Below are positions 5,806-11,028 of a DNA stretch of 11,028 nt, one piece after another. How positions within the stretch are numbered: the stretch's first letter is position 1; each line of letters begins with the position of its first letter. Below the pieces are notes generated by a model, which was not told the DNA's origin, did no database searches, and saw only the letters and a list, made by a program, of their open reading frames with translations. Source of the stretch: an uncultured Treponema sp. (GTDB taxonomy: Bacteria > Spirochaetota > Spirochaetia > Treponematales > Treponemataceae); assembly GCA_937891125.1 (NCBI GenBank), contig CALAEZ010000218.1:1-11028 (forward strand), written 5' to 3'. The position numbers and the translations under genes were made by a program.

Positions 5806-7860
5806 ATGGCCGAAAAACGCATTTCAATCCGAAAAAAGATTCGCCGCATTGTTTTACTCATTTCGATTGCATCGCTGGTGCTGACTGCTTCTGTTGGCTT
5901 TTTCAGTATGATGAAAATTCGTTCTGCCAGTAAGGAAGCGTTTACCACGCTTGCCCGGCAGAATGTTGGACAGCAGGTGCGGAGCCGTGCCGATGTCGCT
6001 CACTCTCGCCTTTCTGGCTACACTGATTACGTGCAGTTTTTGGCAGGCTACATTCATTCGCTGTATAACGATGCGCCGCTGTATGAGCGCATGGGAAGTG
6101 AGGTGCAGCCGCCGCTTACGGAAACGGGCGCGGGTGAGTATTCTTTTCAGCGCATGCTTGCAACGCCCGCTGTGGCGCTTTCGGACGTAAAAACGGAAAT
6201 GGCGCTTTTAAGCCATTTGCGCGAGTTTTTTATGCCGTTTATAAATCAAAACGGTTCTGTTGTTGTCTGCTGCTATGCCGCAACGCGTACCGGCGTACTG
6301 CTTTCGTATGATGCGTGGGCTGCAGCCCGCACTGCCGAAAGCGGCGAGTCGTATTACAATTATTTTGACAGCGCTTGGTATACGAAGGCAAAAACGGCAC
6401 AGCATGTGTTTTTTACATCTCCCTACGATGACAGCTTTGGCAGGGGCGTATGCATTACCTGTGCGTGTCCGTTTTTTGATGCAGACGACCGCTTTGCAGG
6501 CGTTGTGTGCATGGATATGCTGATTAGCGATTTGTATGACGGGCTTGTTTCCTTTGATGTCGGCGACGGCTCGTGTGTCTTTCTGTTTGATGCTGACGGC
6601 GCTGTTATTACTTCGGAAAAAAGTGGGGAGCTGCCGTCTCAGATTCCTGTGCAGCGGCTGCTCCACGCCGATGACGGCACTCTAGTAGAAGCGGGGGATG
6701 CGTTTTATTCCTGTGCGCATATTCTGGCGACCGGATGGAGGCTGTGCGTCTATGTGCCAAAAGCGCTTATCTTTGCTCCGGCGCGGGCGGTAAATTATGT
6801 CATTTTGATTTCAGCAATTATTTTTGTGCTCGTCTTTCTGTTTGTGGTACTTGCCGTCTGCGTTGTTGCCGGCATTTTTTCGGTCATGCTTACTAATCCC
6901 GTGAGCCACTTGCGGCGTGATGTCGACATGATTAGTAGCGGCGTGATAACGCACCGCGCTGATATTGTCGGAAATGACGAAATCAGCGATCTGTCGGCGG
7001 GAATCAACCTGATGGCAGATGCGCTGCAGACATACACCGACATTGTCACTGAAAAGGAGCGGCTGGATACCGAGCTTGAAGTTGCCATGCGTATTCAGGC
7101 AAATATGCTGCCGGTGGTAGAAAAAACATTCCCGCACGGGCACCGTGATTTTGAGCTTGCCGCGTCTATGATGCCAGCTAAGGAAATTGGCGGCGATTTT
7201 TATGATTTTTTCCTGATAGATTCCGACCATTTAGCGCTCGTGATGGCAGATGTTGCCGGAAAGGGCGTTCCCGCCGCATTGCTTATGGTAACGGCAAAAA
7301 CGCTCATAAAAAGTCAGATGCTTGCGTCACAAGGTTCGGCTGTGCTGTTTGAAGAGGGAGATCTGCTTGAAGAGACTCCATCGTTTTCGACGGCAGCCAT
7401 CTGTGCGCGCGTCAACCAGCTTTTGTGTATGGATAACTCGCCTGAGCTGTTTGTCACCGCGTGGATTGGCATTTTAGAGCTTTCGACCGGTCGCCTGACG
7501 GGCACCAACGCTGGCCACGAAAACCCAGCCTTTAAGCGCGCGGGGCTTCGCTACGAGCTTATCAAGACTGAGCATAATCCGCCGCTTGGCTCGCTTCCCG
7601 ATATTACCTACAGTGAGCGCACGCTTACGCTCTCGGGCGGCGACCGGCTGTTTTTGTATACCGACGGCCTTGTTGAGTCAAAAAATGAGGCTACAGACGA
7701 ATTTGGTACCGCGCGCCTGCTTGAGCTGTTAAATCAGAATCTGCTGTTGCGCCCTGATATGCTTTTAAAGACAGTAAAGGCTGCCGTTCAGGATTTTTCA
7801 AACGACATTACGCAGTACGACGACATCACCATGCTGTCGCTGTACTATGCGCATGAGTAG
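5806..7860 (+). CDS. Membrane sensor protein phosphatase: dCache-HAMP-PP2C (SpoIIE/RsbU type)
   Basis: A 684-residue inner-membrane receptor that would dephosphorylate a serine or threonine on a partner protein, usually an anti-sigma-factor antagonist (STAS) in this family. ATG 5806 has AGGAG 5 bases upstream. The first membrane segment is at about 14-36. The outside domain (about 40-325) looks like a double Cache sensor, with FDSAWYTKA, FTSPYDD and FAGVVCMDM as typical landmarks. The second membrane segment is at about 329-362, then HAMP (363-415) and a coiled-coil linker ending in RIQANMLP. The PP2C domain (about 450-683) keeps the metal-binding motifs GGDFYD (Asp464, Asp467), ADVAGKG (Asp482), NAGHENP, YTDGLVES and YDDITML, so it should be active. 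No partner kinase, STAS protein or sigma factor is present in the window. The gene sits 37 bases after the lyase, so it may share its transcript. The stimulus is unknown. Confidence 0.92.
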   Translation: MAEKRISIRKKIRRIVLLISIASLVLTASVGFFSMMKIRSASKEAFTTLARQNVGQQVRSRADVAHSRLSGYTDYVQFLAGYIHSLYNDAPLYERMGSEVQPPLTETGAGEYSFQRMLATPAVALSDVKTEMALLSHLREFFMPFINQNGSVVVCCYAATRTGVLLSYDAWAAARTAESGESYYNYFDSAWYTKAKTAQHVFFTSPYDDSFGRGVCITCACPFFDADDRFAGVVCMDMLISDLYDGLVSFDVGDGSCVFLFDADGAVITSEKSGELPSQIPVQRLLHADDGTLVEAGDAFYSCAHILATGWRLCVYVPKALIFAPARAVNYVILISAIIFVLVFLFVVLAVCVVAGIFSVMLTNPVSHLRRDVDMISSGVITHRADIVGNDEISDLSAGINLMADALQTYTDIVTEKERLDTELEVAMRIQANMLPVVEKTFPHGHRDFELAASMMPAKEIGGDFYDFFLIDSDHLALVMADVAGKGVPAALLMVTAKTLIKSQMLASQGSAVLFEEGDLLEETPSFSTAAICARVNQLLCMDNSPELFVTAWIGILELSTGRLTGTNAGHENPAFKRAGLRYELIKTEHNPPLGSLPDITYSERTLTLSGGDRLFLYTDGLVESKNEATDEFGTARLLELLNQNLLLRPDMLLKTVKAAVQDFSNDITQYDDITMLSLYYAHE

Positions 7861-7911
7861 GGCAACAGGCGTACTGACCGTGTGCGCCGTGCGCGTGCTT
7901 ACAGCGCTTGT

Positions 7912-8646
7912 TTACGGCACTTCCCAGTGTGGCGGTACGGTAAAGGTGCGCATGCCGCTCTCGAGCGGCAGTGTAAGCGCGCTTGCGCACAGGTGCAGTC
8001 CTTTTACGCCGTATTTTTTCGCCAGCTTATTTTTCTTAAAATCACCGTGCTTGTCGTCGCCAGCAATGGGGCAGTGCGCCTTTGCTAAATGAATGCGGAT
8101 TTGGTGCATGCGCCCGGTGCCTAACACCAGATGCAGCTCGGTAAGCACGAGTGGCTCGGCGCCAGTGTTGCCAGCGCGGGTGCTGCCTGTATCCGCACTG
8201 CCGGCGCCGGTATTGTCGGCGGCTTGCTCGGCACTAGCGGCTGCGTGTGGCGCTGTAAGATGAATCGTCCGTGTTACCGAAAAATGCGTGACGGCGTTGA
8301 GCGTGCGGCTTCCTTTTGTCACGGCGTCGCTTATGGTGCCGCGCTCCATTTCTTTTCCATTTATAACAGGCGTTCCAAAGCAAAGCGCCGTGTACTCTTT
8401 TTTTACCTGTTTACTCTGAATGAGCGAAATCCATTTTGCCGCTGCCGCCGCGTTTTTTGCGACTACTAACAGCCCCGACGTGTCTTTGTCGAGTCGATGC
8501 ACTAGATGAACCTTGTAGCCGAGCTCTTCTGAAAGCGCTTGGTCAAGCGGATGGGCTACTCCTTCGCCACCTTGCACAGCAACGCCTGCTGCCTTATGCA
8601 GAATCAGAATCTCATCATTTTCATATACAATTGCCGTCTTTTTCAT
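7912..8646 (-). CDS. RluA-family 23S/tRNA pseudouridine synthase with repeat insertion
   Basis: A 244-residue enzyme that isomerises uridine to pseudouridine in rRNA or tRNA; the target cannot be told from sequence. The catalytic motif is HRLDKDTSG with Asp53, preceded by the substrate-binding stretch ILHKAAGVAVQ (15-25). GTGRMHQIRIHLAKA (176-190) is the conserved RNA/uracil-binding motif, and the C-terminal GLHLCASAL also fits the family. There is no S4 domain. ATG 8646 is preferred over an in-frame ATG at 8688 because the family motifs start soon after it and a good promoter lies just upstream. No Shine-Dalgarno sequence precedes it, so translation may be leaderless. Between the core and the RMHQIR motif, residues 131-165 form a low-complexity insertion made largely of five-residue repeats. 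The gene converges with the phosphatase gene (51-base gap, no clear terminator) and diverges from the exported protein gene. Confidence 0.92.
   Translation of the reverse strand: MKKTAIVYENDEILILHKAAGVAVQGGEGVAHPLDQALSEELGYKVHLVHRLDKDTSGLLVVAKNAAAAAKWISLIQSKQVKKEYTALCFGTPVINGKEMERGTISDAVTKGSRTLNAVTHFSVTRTIHLTAPHAAASAEQAADNTGAGSADTGSTRAGNTGAEPLVLTELHLVLGTGRMHQIRIHLAKAHCPIAGDDKHGDFKKNKLAKKYGVKGLHLCASALTLPLESGMRTFTVPPHWEVP
8158..8217 (-). repeat. Four degenerate 15-bp tandem repeats inside the pseudouridine synthase gene
   Basis: On the coding strand the units are 8217-8203 (DNTGA), 8202-8188 (GSADT), 8187-8173 (GSTRA) and 8172-8158 (GNTGA). The DNA units share a G(A/G)C-A(A/G)(C/T)-(A/G)C(C/T/G) core and stay in frame. 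They form most of an extra loop in a place where RluA enzymes normally have only a short linker. This is a coding minisatellite that could vary in copy number between strains without breaking the frame. Confidence 0.8.
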
Positions 8647-8658
8647 CCGACATACTAT
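8631..8658 (+). promoter_or_regulatory. Candidate plus-strand promoter for the exported PsbP/transglutaminase-like gene
   Basis: TTGCCG (8631-8636) and TACTAT (8653-8658) are separated by 16 bases. Each hexamer matches 4 of 6 consensus positions. It lies within the start of the divergent gene and its -10 overlaps that gene's -10 on the other strand. Its predicted start would fall in or near the Shine-Dalgarno sequence (8660-8666), which argues against it, so an upstream promoter inside the neighbouring gene is also possible. Confidence 0.3.
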
Positions 8659-8682
8659 AGGAGAGGTCAAAAAAAATGACAA
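8654..8682 (-). promoter_or_regulatory. Sigma70-type promoter of the pseudouridine synthase gene
   Basis: On the minus strand TTGTCA (8682-8677) and TATAGT (8659-8654) are spaced by 17 bases, each matching 5 of 6 consensus positions. The expected transcription start is around 8648-8646, at or one to two bases before ATG 8646, which predicts a leaderless mRNA. The -35 box overlaps the first codons of the divergent gene and the -10 abuts its Shine-Dalgarno sequence. Confidence 0.6.
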
Positions 8683-9860
8683 CGACATTCAGGCGATTTT
8701 TACTCGTTTTTTGCATACTGCTGATTGGGTCGAGCGCTTTTGCTGACTACCTTGTTTCTGAATCATACGGCTATACAATTGATTTTCCAGAAGGCTTTGA
8801 CGTGCTTGACGGTGAAGAAGACGGCTCAAGCGCGCTTTTGCAGCATACCATTCTGCCGGTGCAGGCGGTGTTGCGCGTGTGGGACGCGGGCGCCTACAAG
8901 GATGCCCGTGCGGCGCTCGAAGCGACCTGCTCCCGGCTTGGCGCGGCAGGCGAGGTAACAGCTGTCCGCTGGCGCAATCAGGACTGTGCGCTTACGCAGT
9001 TTACTATGCAGAATGCCGCGGTGACAGGTACGCAAAGCGGGTGGGGCGCGGCGTATACGCTATCGCAAAAAAGAGGCTTTTTAACGCTGTTGTGCTATGC
9101 CGAACAAAGCCGCGCCTATGACGCCGAGCAGTTTATGCTTTCTGTGCTCGACTCAGTGATGATTGACCGGGGAAGTTTTCGCGAATGTGGTATCGTGACT
9201 GCGTTTGCCTATCCGTCAAAGGAGAAAAAAACAGTCACGCTTTCGATAGCTGGTAAAGAAATTCGTACTACGCTCGGCGCAGAGGATGTTGCAGCAAGCC
9301 AGTTTGTCATTGACCGCGAATTTGCTGTCTTTAAGCTGTATGTGCAGACAAAGCTCTGGAAGGAAGCCTGGCAGCGCTTTTACCGCCAGATTGCCCGTGA
9401 CACGTTTGGACGCACTAAAAAATGCGCCTTTGACATTGCAAGCGCTTTGCAAGCAGACGCAAAGCGCTTGGATCCCGACACGCCAGACGCCGCCATGGCG
9501 CAGCTGTTGCTTACGTGGGTGCAGGGCTTTAGCTACGCGCGCGAAAGCAGCCGCGCCGACAAGGCCGATTTTGCGCCGATTCCCGCGGTGCTTTCTGGTG
9601 CCGCAAGTGACTGTGACAGCAGAAGCCTGCTTGTTGCCGTGCTCTTACAGCAGATGAATGTTGACGCCTGCCTGTTTATCAGTAACGTGTACAGCCATGC
9701 CATGCTCGGCGTGCTGCTCCCAGGAAAGCTGGGGCAGACCATATCTGCTGACGGCAAGGAATATCTGGTGGGCGAAACAACAGCGAAAAACCTCACGCTC
9801 GGCATGATGGACGCTTCCATGCAAGACCGGAGCAAGTGGATTCCTGTTACGTTCCCGTAA
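8676..9860 (+). CDS. Exported protein with PsbP/DcrB-like N-terminal and transglutaminase-like C-terminal domains
   Basis: A 394-residue protein with a signal peptide (cleavage likely after SSAFA, residue 23). The ribosome binding site GGAGAGG (8660-8666) lies 9 bases before ATG 8676. Residues 24-165 start with SESYGYTIDFPEGFDV and resemble the PsbP/DcrB/MOG1-type fold often found in periplasmic proteins. Residues 185-290 are mixed and unassigned. Residues 270-380 look like a transglutaminase-like cysteine-protease fold: LLTWVQGFSYA, then SDCDSRSLLVAVLLQQM with Cys313, YSHAMLGV with His341, and YLVGETTA with Glu367 in the usual place of the third catalytic residue (Asp in most members). This suggests a peptidase, amidase or cross-linking-type activity on a periplasmic or surface substrate, but no substrate can be named. 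Both domain calls come from pattern recognition alone. The gene is monocistronic as far as visible and converges with the HTH-EIIA gene. Confidence 0.85.
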   Translation: MTTTFRRFLLVFCILLIGSSAFADYLVSESYGYTIDFPEGFDVLDGEEDGSSALLQHTILPVQAVLRVWDAGAYKDARAALEATCSRLGAAGEVTAVRWRNQDCALTQFTMQNAAVTGTQSGWGAAYTLSQKRGFLTLLCYAEQSRAYDAEQFMLSVLDSVMIDRGSFRECGIVTAFAYPSKEKKTVTLSIAGKEIRTTLGAEDVAASQFVIDREFAVFKLYVQTKLWKEAWQRFYRQIARDTFGRTKKCAFDIASALQADAKRLDPDTPDAAMAQLLLTWVQGFSYARESSRADKADFAPIPAVLSGAASDCDSRSLLVAVLLQQMNVDACLFISNVYSHAMLGVLLPGKLGQTISADGKEYLVGETTAKNLTLGMMDASMQDRSKWIPVTFP

Positions 9861-9910
9861 TACACTTTATGAGCGTGTGCGCTTGCTGCGAGCTTTCCAA
9901 AGCTGGAGCC

Positions 9911-9948
9911 AAAAAAACCGCCTGCTTTCATCTGGAAAACAGGCGGTT
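9911..9948 (-). terminator. Intrinsic terminator of the HTH-EIIA gene
   Basis: AACCGCCTG (9916-9924) and its exact complement (9940-9948) form a 9-bp stem. It extends across one mismatch by four more pairs (9926-9929 with 9935-9938) to a 5-base loop. On the minus strand the stem runs into seven Ts (9917-9911). It starts 38 bases after the stop codon of the HTH-EIIA gene. On the plus strand it is followed by GTGTGC, so it is not clearly bidirectional. Confidence 0.88.
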
Positions 9949-9985
9949 GTGTGCTGTGTACGCTGATTGTGTATGACGCACTGCG

Positions 9986-10636
9986 TTAGTCTTTTGTCAG
10001 CAGCTCGTATGCTTCCTGTGGCGTTTTGCTCTGTAAGAGTGAAGAAAGCAGCTCCGCATTTTTGAGCTTAGAGCTAAAGTAGCTGAGCGTCTGCAGGTAG
10101 TAGGCGTGCTGATTGTAGGCCGCCGCAATCATAATGAGCAGGCGCACTGGTGTGTCGTCAATCGTCTGAAAGTCAATCAAATTGTTTTTGCAGATGCCTA
10201 CGCTCATAACCAGGTCGGTAACAGACGCAAGGCGCACATGAGGAATGGCAATACCGCGGCCGATTGCAGTTGACATAAGCTCTTCACGCTTTAAGATTTC
10301 GTTTACCAGCTCCTGCTCGTATTTTATCTGGGGCGCAGTAGCAAGATTTGTTGCCAGCTCGACAAGTGCATCGTGTTTTGTTGCCTGATCGATAAATACA
10401 ATTCTGTTTGGCGACAGAATGTTGCGCACGTGTACGCTTTCACGTGGGTTTTCCTGACGGGAAGTGCCTGAAAGTCGCTCGTTTACCCATTTTTCAATTT
10501 CTGAGCGCTTAAATCGCCAGACTGTTCCGATTTTGCCAGAAGGAATTTCGCCCTTCTGTGCCCAGTCATATACGGTGCGTTCTGAAACGCGCAAATATTT
10601 TGCAACTTCTTCGATTGTCAGTATATCGTCTTCCAC
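9986..10636 (-). CDS. HTH (excisionase/MerR-like)-PTS EIIA fusion regulator (PtsN/fructose-type)
   Basis: A 216-residue fusion. Residues 4-52 are a DNA-binding helix-turn-helix of the excisionase/MerR-like type (DILTIEEVAKYLRVSERT, then GTVWRFKRSEIEKWV). Residues about 70-215 are a PTS EIIA domain of the fructose/mannitol/PtsN type, with STAIGRGIAIPHVR carrying the phospho-acceptor His133. It probably binds DNA or partners according to its phosphorylation by HPr; no sugar permease domain is nearby, so transport is unlikely. Two GTG codons stand in a row at 10639 and 10636. The AGGAG at 10643-10647 is 3 bases from the first and 6 from the second, so the second is preferred (217 residues with the first). 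No ATG is available. A promoter (10671-10699) and a clear terminator bracket it as a single-gene unit. Fusions like this are known in treponemes. Confidence 0.9.
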   Translation of the reverse strand: MEDDILTIEEVAKYLRVSERTVYDWAQKGEIPSGKIGTVWRFKRSEIEKWVNERLSGTSRQENPRESVHVRNILSPNRIVFIDQATKHDALVELATNLATAPQIKYEQELVNEILKREELMSTAIGRGIAIPHVRLASVTDLVMSVGICKNNLIDFQTIDDTPVRLLIMIAAAYNQHAYYLQTLSYFSSKLKNAELLSSLLQSKTPQEAYELLTKD

Positions 10637-10652
10637 CACGGGCTCCTGTTAC

Positions 10653-10692
10653 TTTGCTAAATATTGCTTTATTTTGCATACTTTGCGGTTGC
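10653..10692 (-). repeat. Phased GCAAA repeats over the promoter and leader of the HTH-EIIA gene
   Basis: On the minus strand GCAAC (10692-10688), GCAAA (10686-10682), GCAAA (10677-10673), GCAAT (10667-10663) and GCAAA (10657-10653) occur at intervals of 6, 9, 10 and 10 bases. The last four are close to one helical turn apart, so they lie on one face of the DNA. They cover the -10 box and the transcription start. They could be binding half-sites, possibly for the HTH protein itself, or cause DNA bending. Confidence 0.5.
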
Positions 10693-10699
10693 TTGTCAA
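10671..10699 (-). promoter_or_regulatory. Promoter of the HTH-EIIA gene
   Basis: On the minus strand a perfect TTGACA (10699-10694) is followed after 17 bases by CAAAAT (10676-10671), which matches 4 of 6 positions of the -10 consensus. The expected start is near 10664, giving a leader of about 28 bases that contains the AGGAG at 10647-10643. Confidence 0.6.
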
Positions 10700-10804
10700 G
10701 ATTTCTAAGCATTTGCTGACATCTGTTGTCTTTTTTCGCAATGTGTACAGAAGCGTACTCCATTTTGATTTTTCCGCCGTGAGTGGGACGCCCGTGGGGA
10801 TTGC

Positions 10805-10833
10805 TTGACAGCCGCGCCTCATCATTATACCAT
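10805..10833 (+). promoter_or_regulatory. Promoter of the right-edge membrane protein gene
   Basis: A perfect TTGACA lies at 10805-10810. TACCAT (10828-10833) follows after 17 bases, matching 4 of 6 positions; TATACC at 10826-10831 with a 15-base spacer is an alternative. The start of transcription would be near 10840, 2-4 bases before ATG 10843, again suggesting a leaderless transcript. The 100 bases further upstream (10700-10800) hold no gene I can support. Confidence 0.55.
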
Positions 10834-10842
10834 TTCTCTACT

Positions 10843-11028
10843 ATGAGTAAAAAAGCGCGTTCTTTTGTGCTGCTGGGCGTTTGTCTCGCAATTGTGTACA
10901 TCTTTTTTTCAGCTCGGCCATTAGGAAAAGAGCTGCATTTTATTCCTGCGTGGACAATCGATGTTTCTCGCCCGGTAACGGTTCCTGCTGACAGCGCTGA
11001 TTTGTTTGAAAACGCCATTCCCTTTACG
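10843..11028 (+). CDS. Membrane-anchored or exported protein of unknown function (C-terminus beyond right edge)
   Basis: Sixty-two codons are visible from ATG 10843 with no stop before the edge. The product begins MSKKAR, followed by a hydrophobic segment (about residues 7-23, SFVLLGVCLAIVYIFFS). This is either an uncleaved membrane anchor or a signal peptide. The rest (LGKELHFIPAWTIDVSRPVTVPADSADLF) would be outside the cytoplasm. I do not recognise the family from this fragment. There is no Shine-Dalgarno sequence before the ATG; the bases just upstream are CT-rich. A promoter with perfect TTGACA is positioned so that the mRNA would start almost at the ATG. An in-frame TTG at 10801 is an unlikely alternative start because it also lacks a spaced ribosome binding site. 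Confidence 0.75.
   Translation, partial: MSKKARSFVLLGVCLAIVYIFFSARPLGKELHFIPAWTIDVSRPVTVPADSADLFENAIPFT

Noticed and set aside
7861..7911. Terminator between the convergent phosphatase and pseudouridine synthase genes
   Set aside because: Only short GC-rich self-complementary bits are present, with no T run on either strand.
8647..8688. Longer start (ATG 8688) for the pseudouridine synthase
   Set aside because: It would add residues not typical of the family, has no ribosome binding site, and would start upstream of the good promoter.
9891..9904. AGCTTT-CC-AAAGCT palindrome after the exported protein gene as its terminator
   Set aside because: A 2-base loop is too tight and no T run follows on the plus strand.
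10566..11018. Open frame of 150 codons on the minus strand
   Set aside because: It overlaps the HTH-EIIA start, its promoter and the right-edge gene, and has no recognisable domain or ribosome binding site.

Overview
The window looks like chromosomal DNA of a host-associated, pectin-degrading spirochaete, most likely a Treponema. That is an inference from gene content: Cys-anchored lipoproteins, a rhamnogalacturonan esterase and lyase pair, an AAA-ATPase/PD-(D/E)XK family protein common in Treponema and Fusobacteria, an HTH-EIIA fusion, and a Cache-HAMP-PP2C phosphatase. Base composition is mixed. One hand-counted 60-base line in the esterase gene has 21 G+C (1441-1500), and one in the lyase gene has 40 (4381-4440).

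Left part, minus strand (1-3319). An AAA-ATPase/nuclease gene broken by a frameshift and an apparent internal deletion is followed by a lipoprotein SGNH esterase of the rhamnogalacturonan acetylesterase type (CE12). Next comes a second lipoprotein gene that runs off the left edge. A perfect 10-bp direct repeat lies in front of the esterase, and a 10-bp hairpin separates the two lipoprotein genes.

Centre, plus strand (about 3330-7860). A roughly 300-base leader without a supported gene carries a four-run G-rich (quadruplex-type) motif, alternative small hairpins, a terminator-like hairpin with eight Ts, and a 15-bp hairpin just before the ribosome binding site. The exported PL11 rhamnogalacturonan lyase follows. 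Thirty-seven bases later comes a membrane-bound sensor phosphatase (dCache, HAMP, SpoIIE/PP2C). The lyase cuts the rhamnogalacturonan-I backbone and the esterase would remove its acetyl groups, so the two probably act together at the cell surface or in the periplasm. The phosphatase may report on an outside signal, but its partner is not in the window.

Right part (7861-11028). A minus-strand RluA-family pseudouridine synthase carries a 4 x 15-bp minisatellite insertion. It is divergent from an exported protein with a PsbP/DcrB-like N-terminal part and a transglutaminase-like C-terminal part. The start codons of these two genes are only 29 bases apart, and the candidate -10 boxes overlap on opposite strands. 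A minus-strand gene then encodes an HTH-PTS EIIA fusion with a clear terminator and a promoter overlaid by phased GCAAA repeats. The last gene is a membrane-anchored protein cut off by the right edge. Two genes, the pseudouridine synthase and this last one, appear to lack a Shine-Dalgarno sequence and to have promoters placed for leaderless mRNAs. I see no rRNA, tRNA, CRISPR array or intact insertion sequence.
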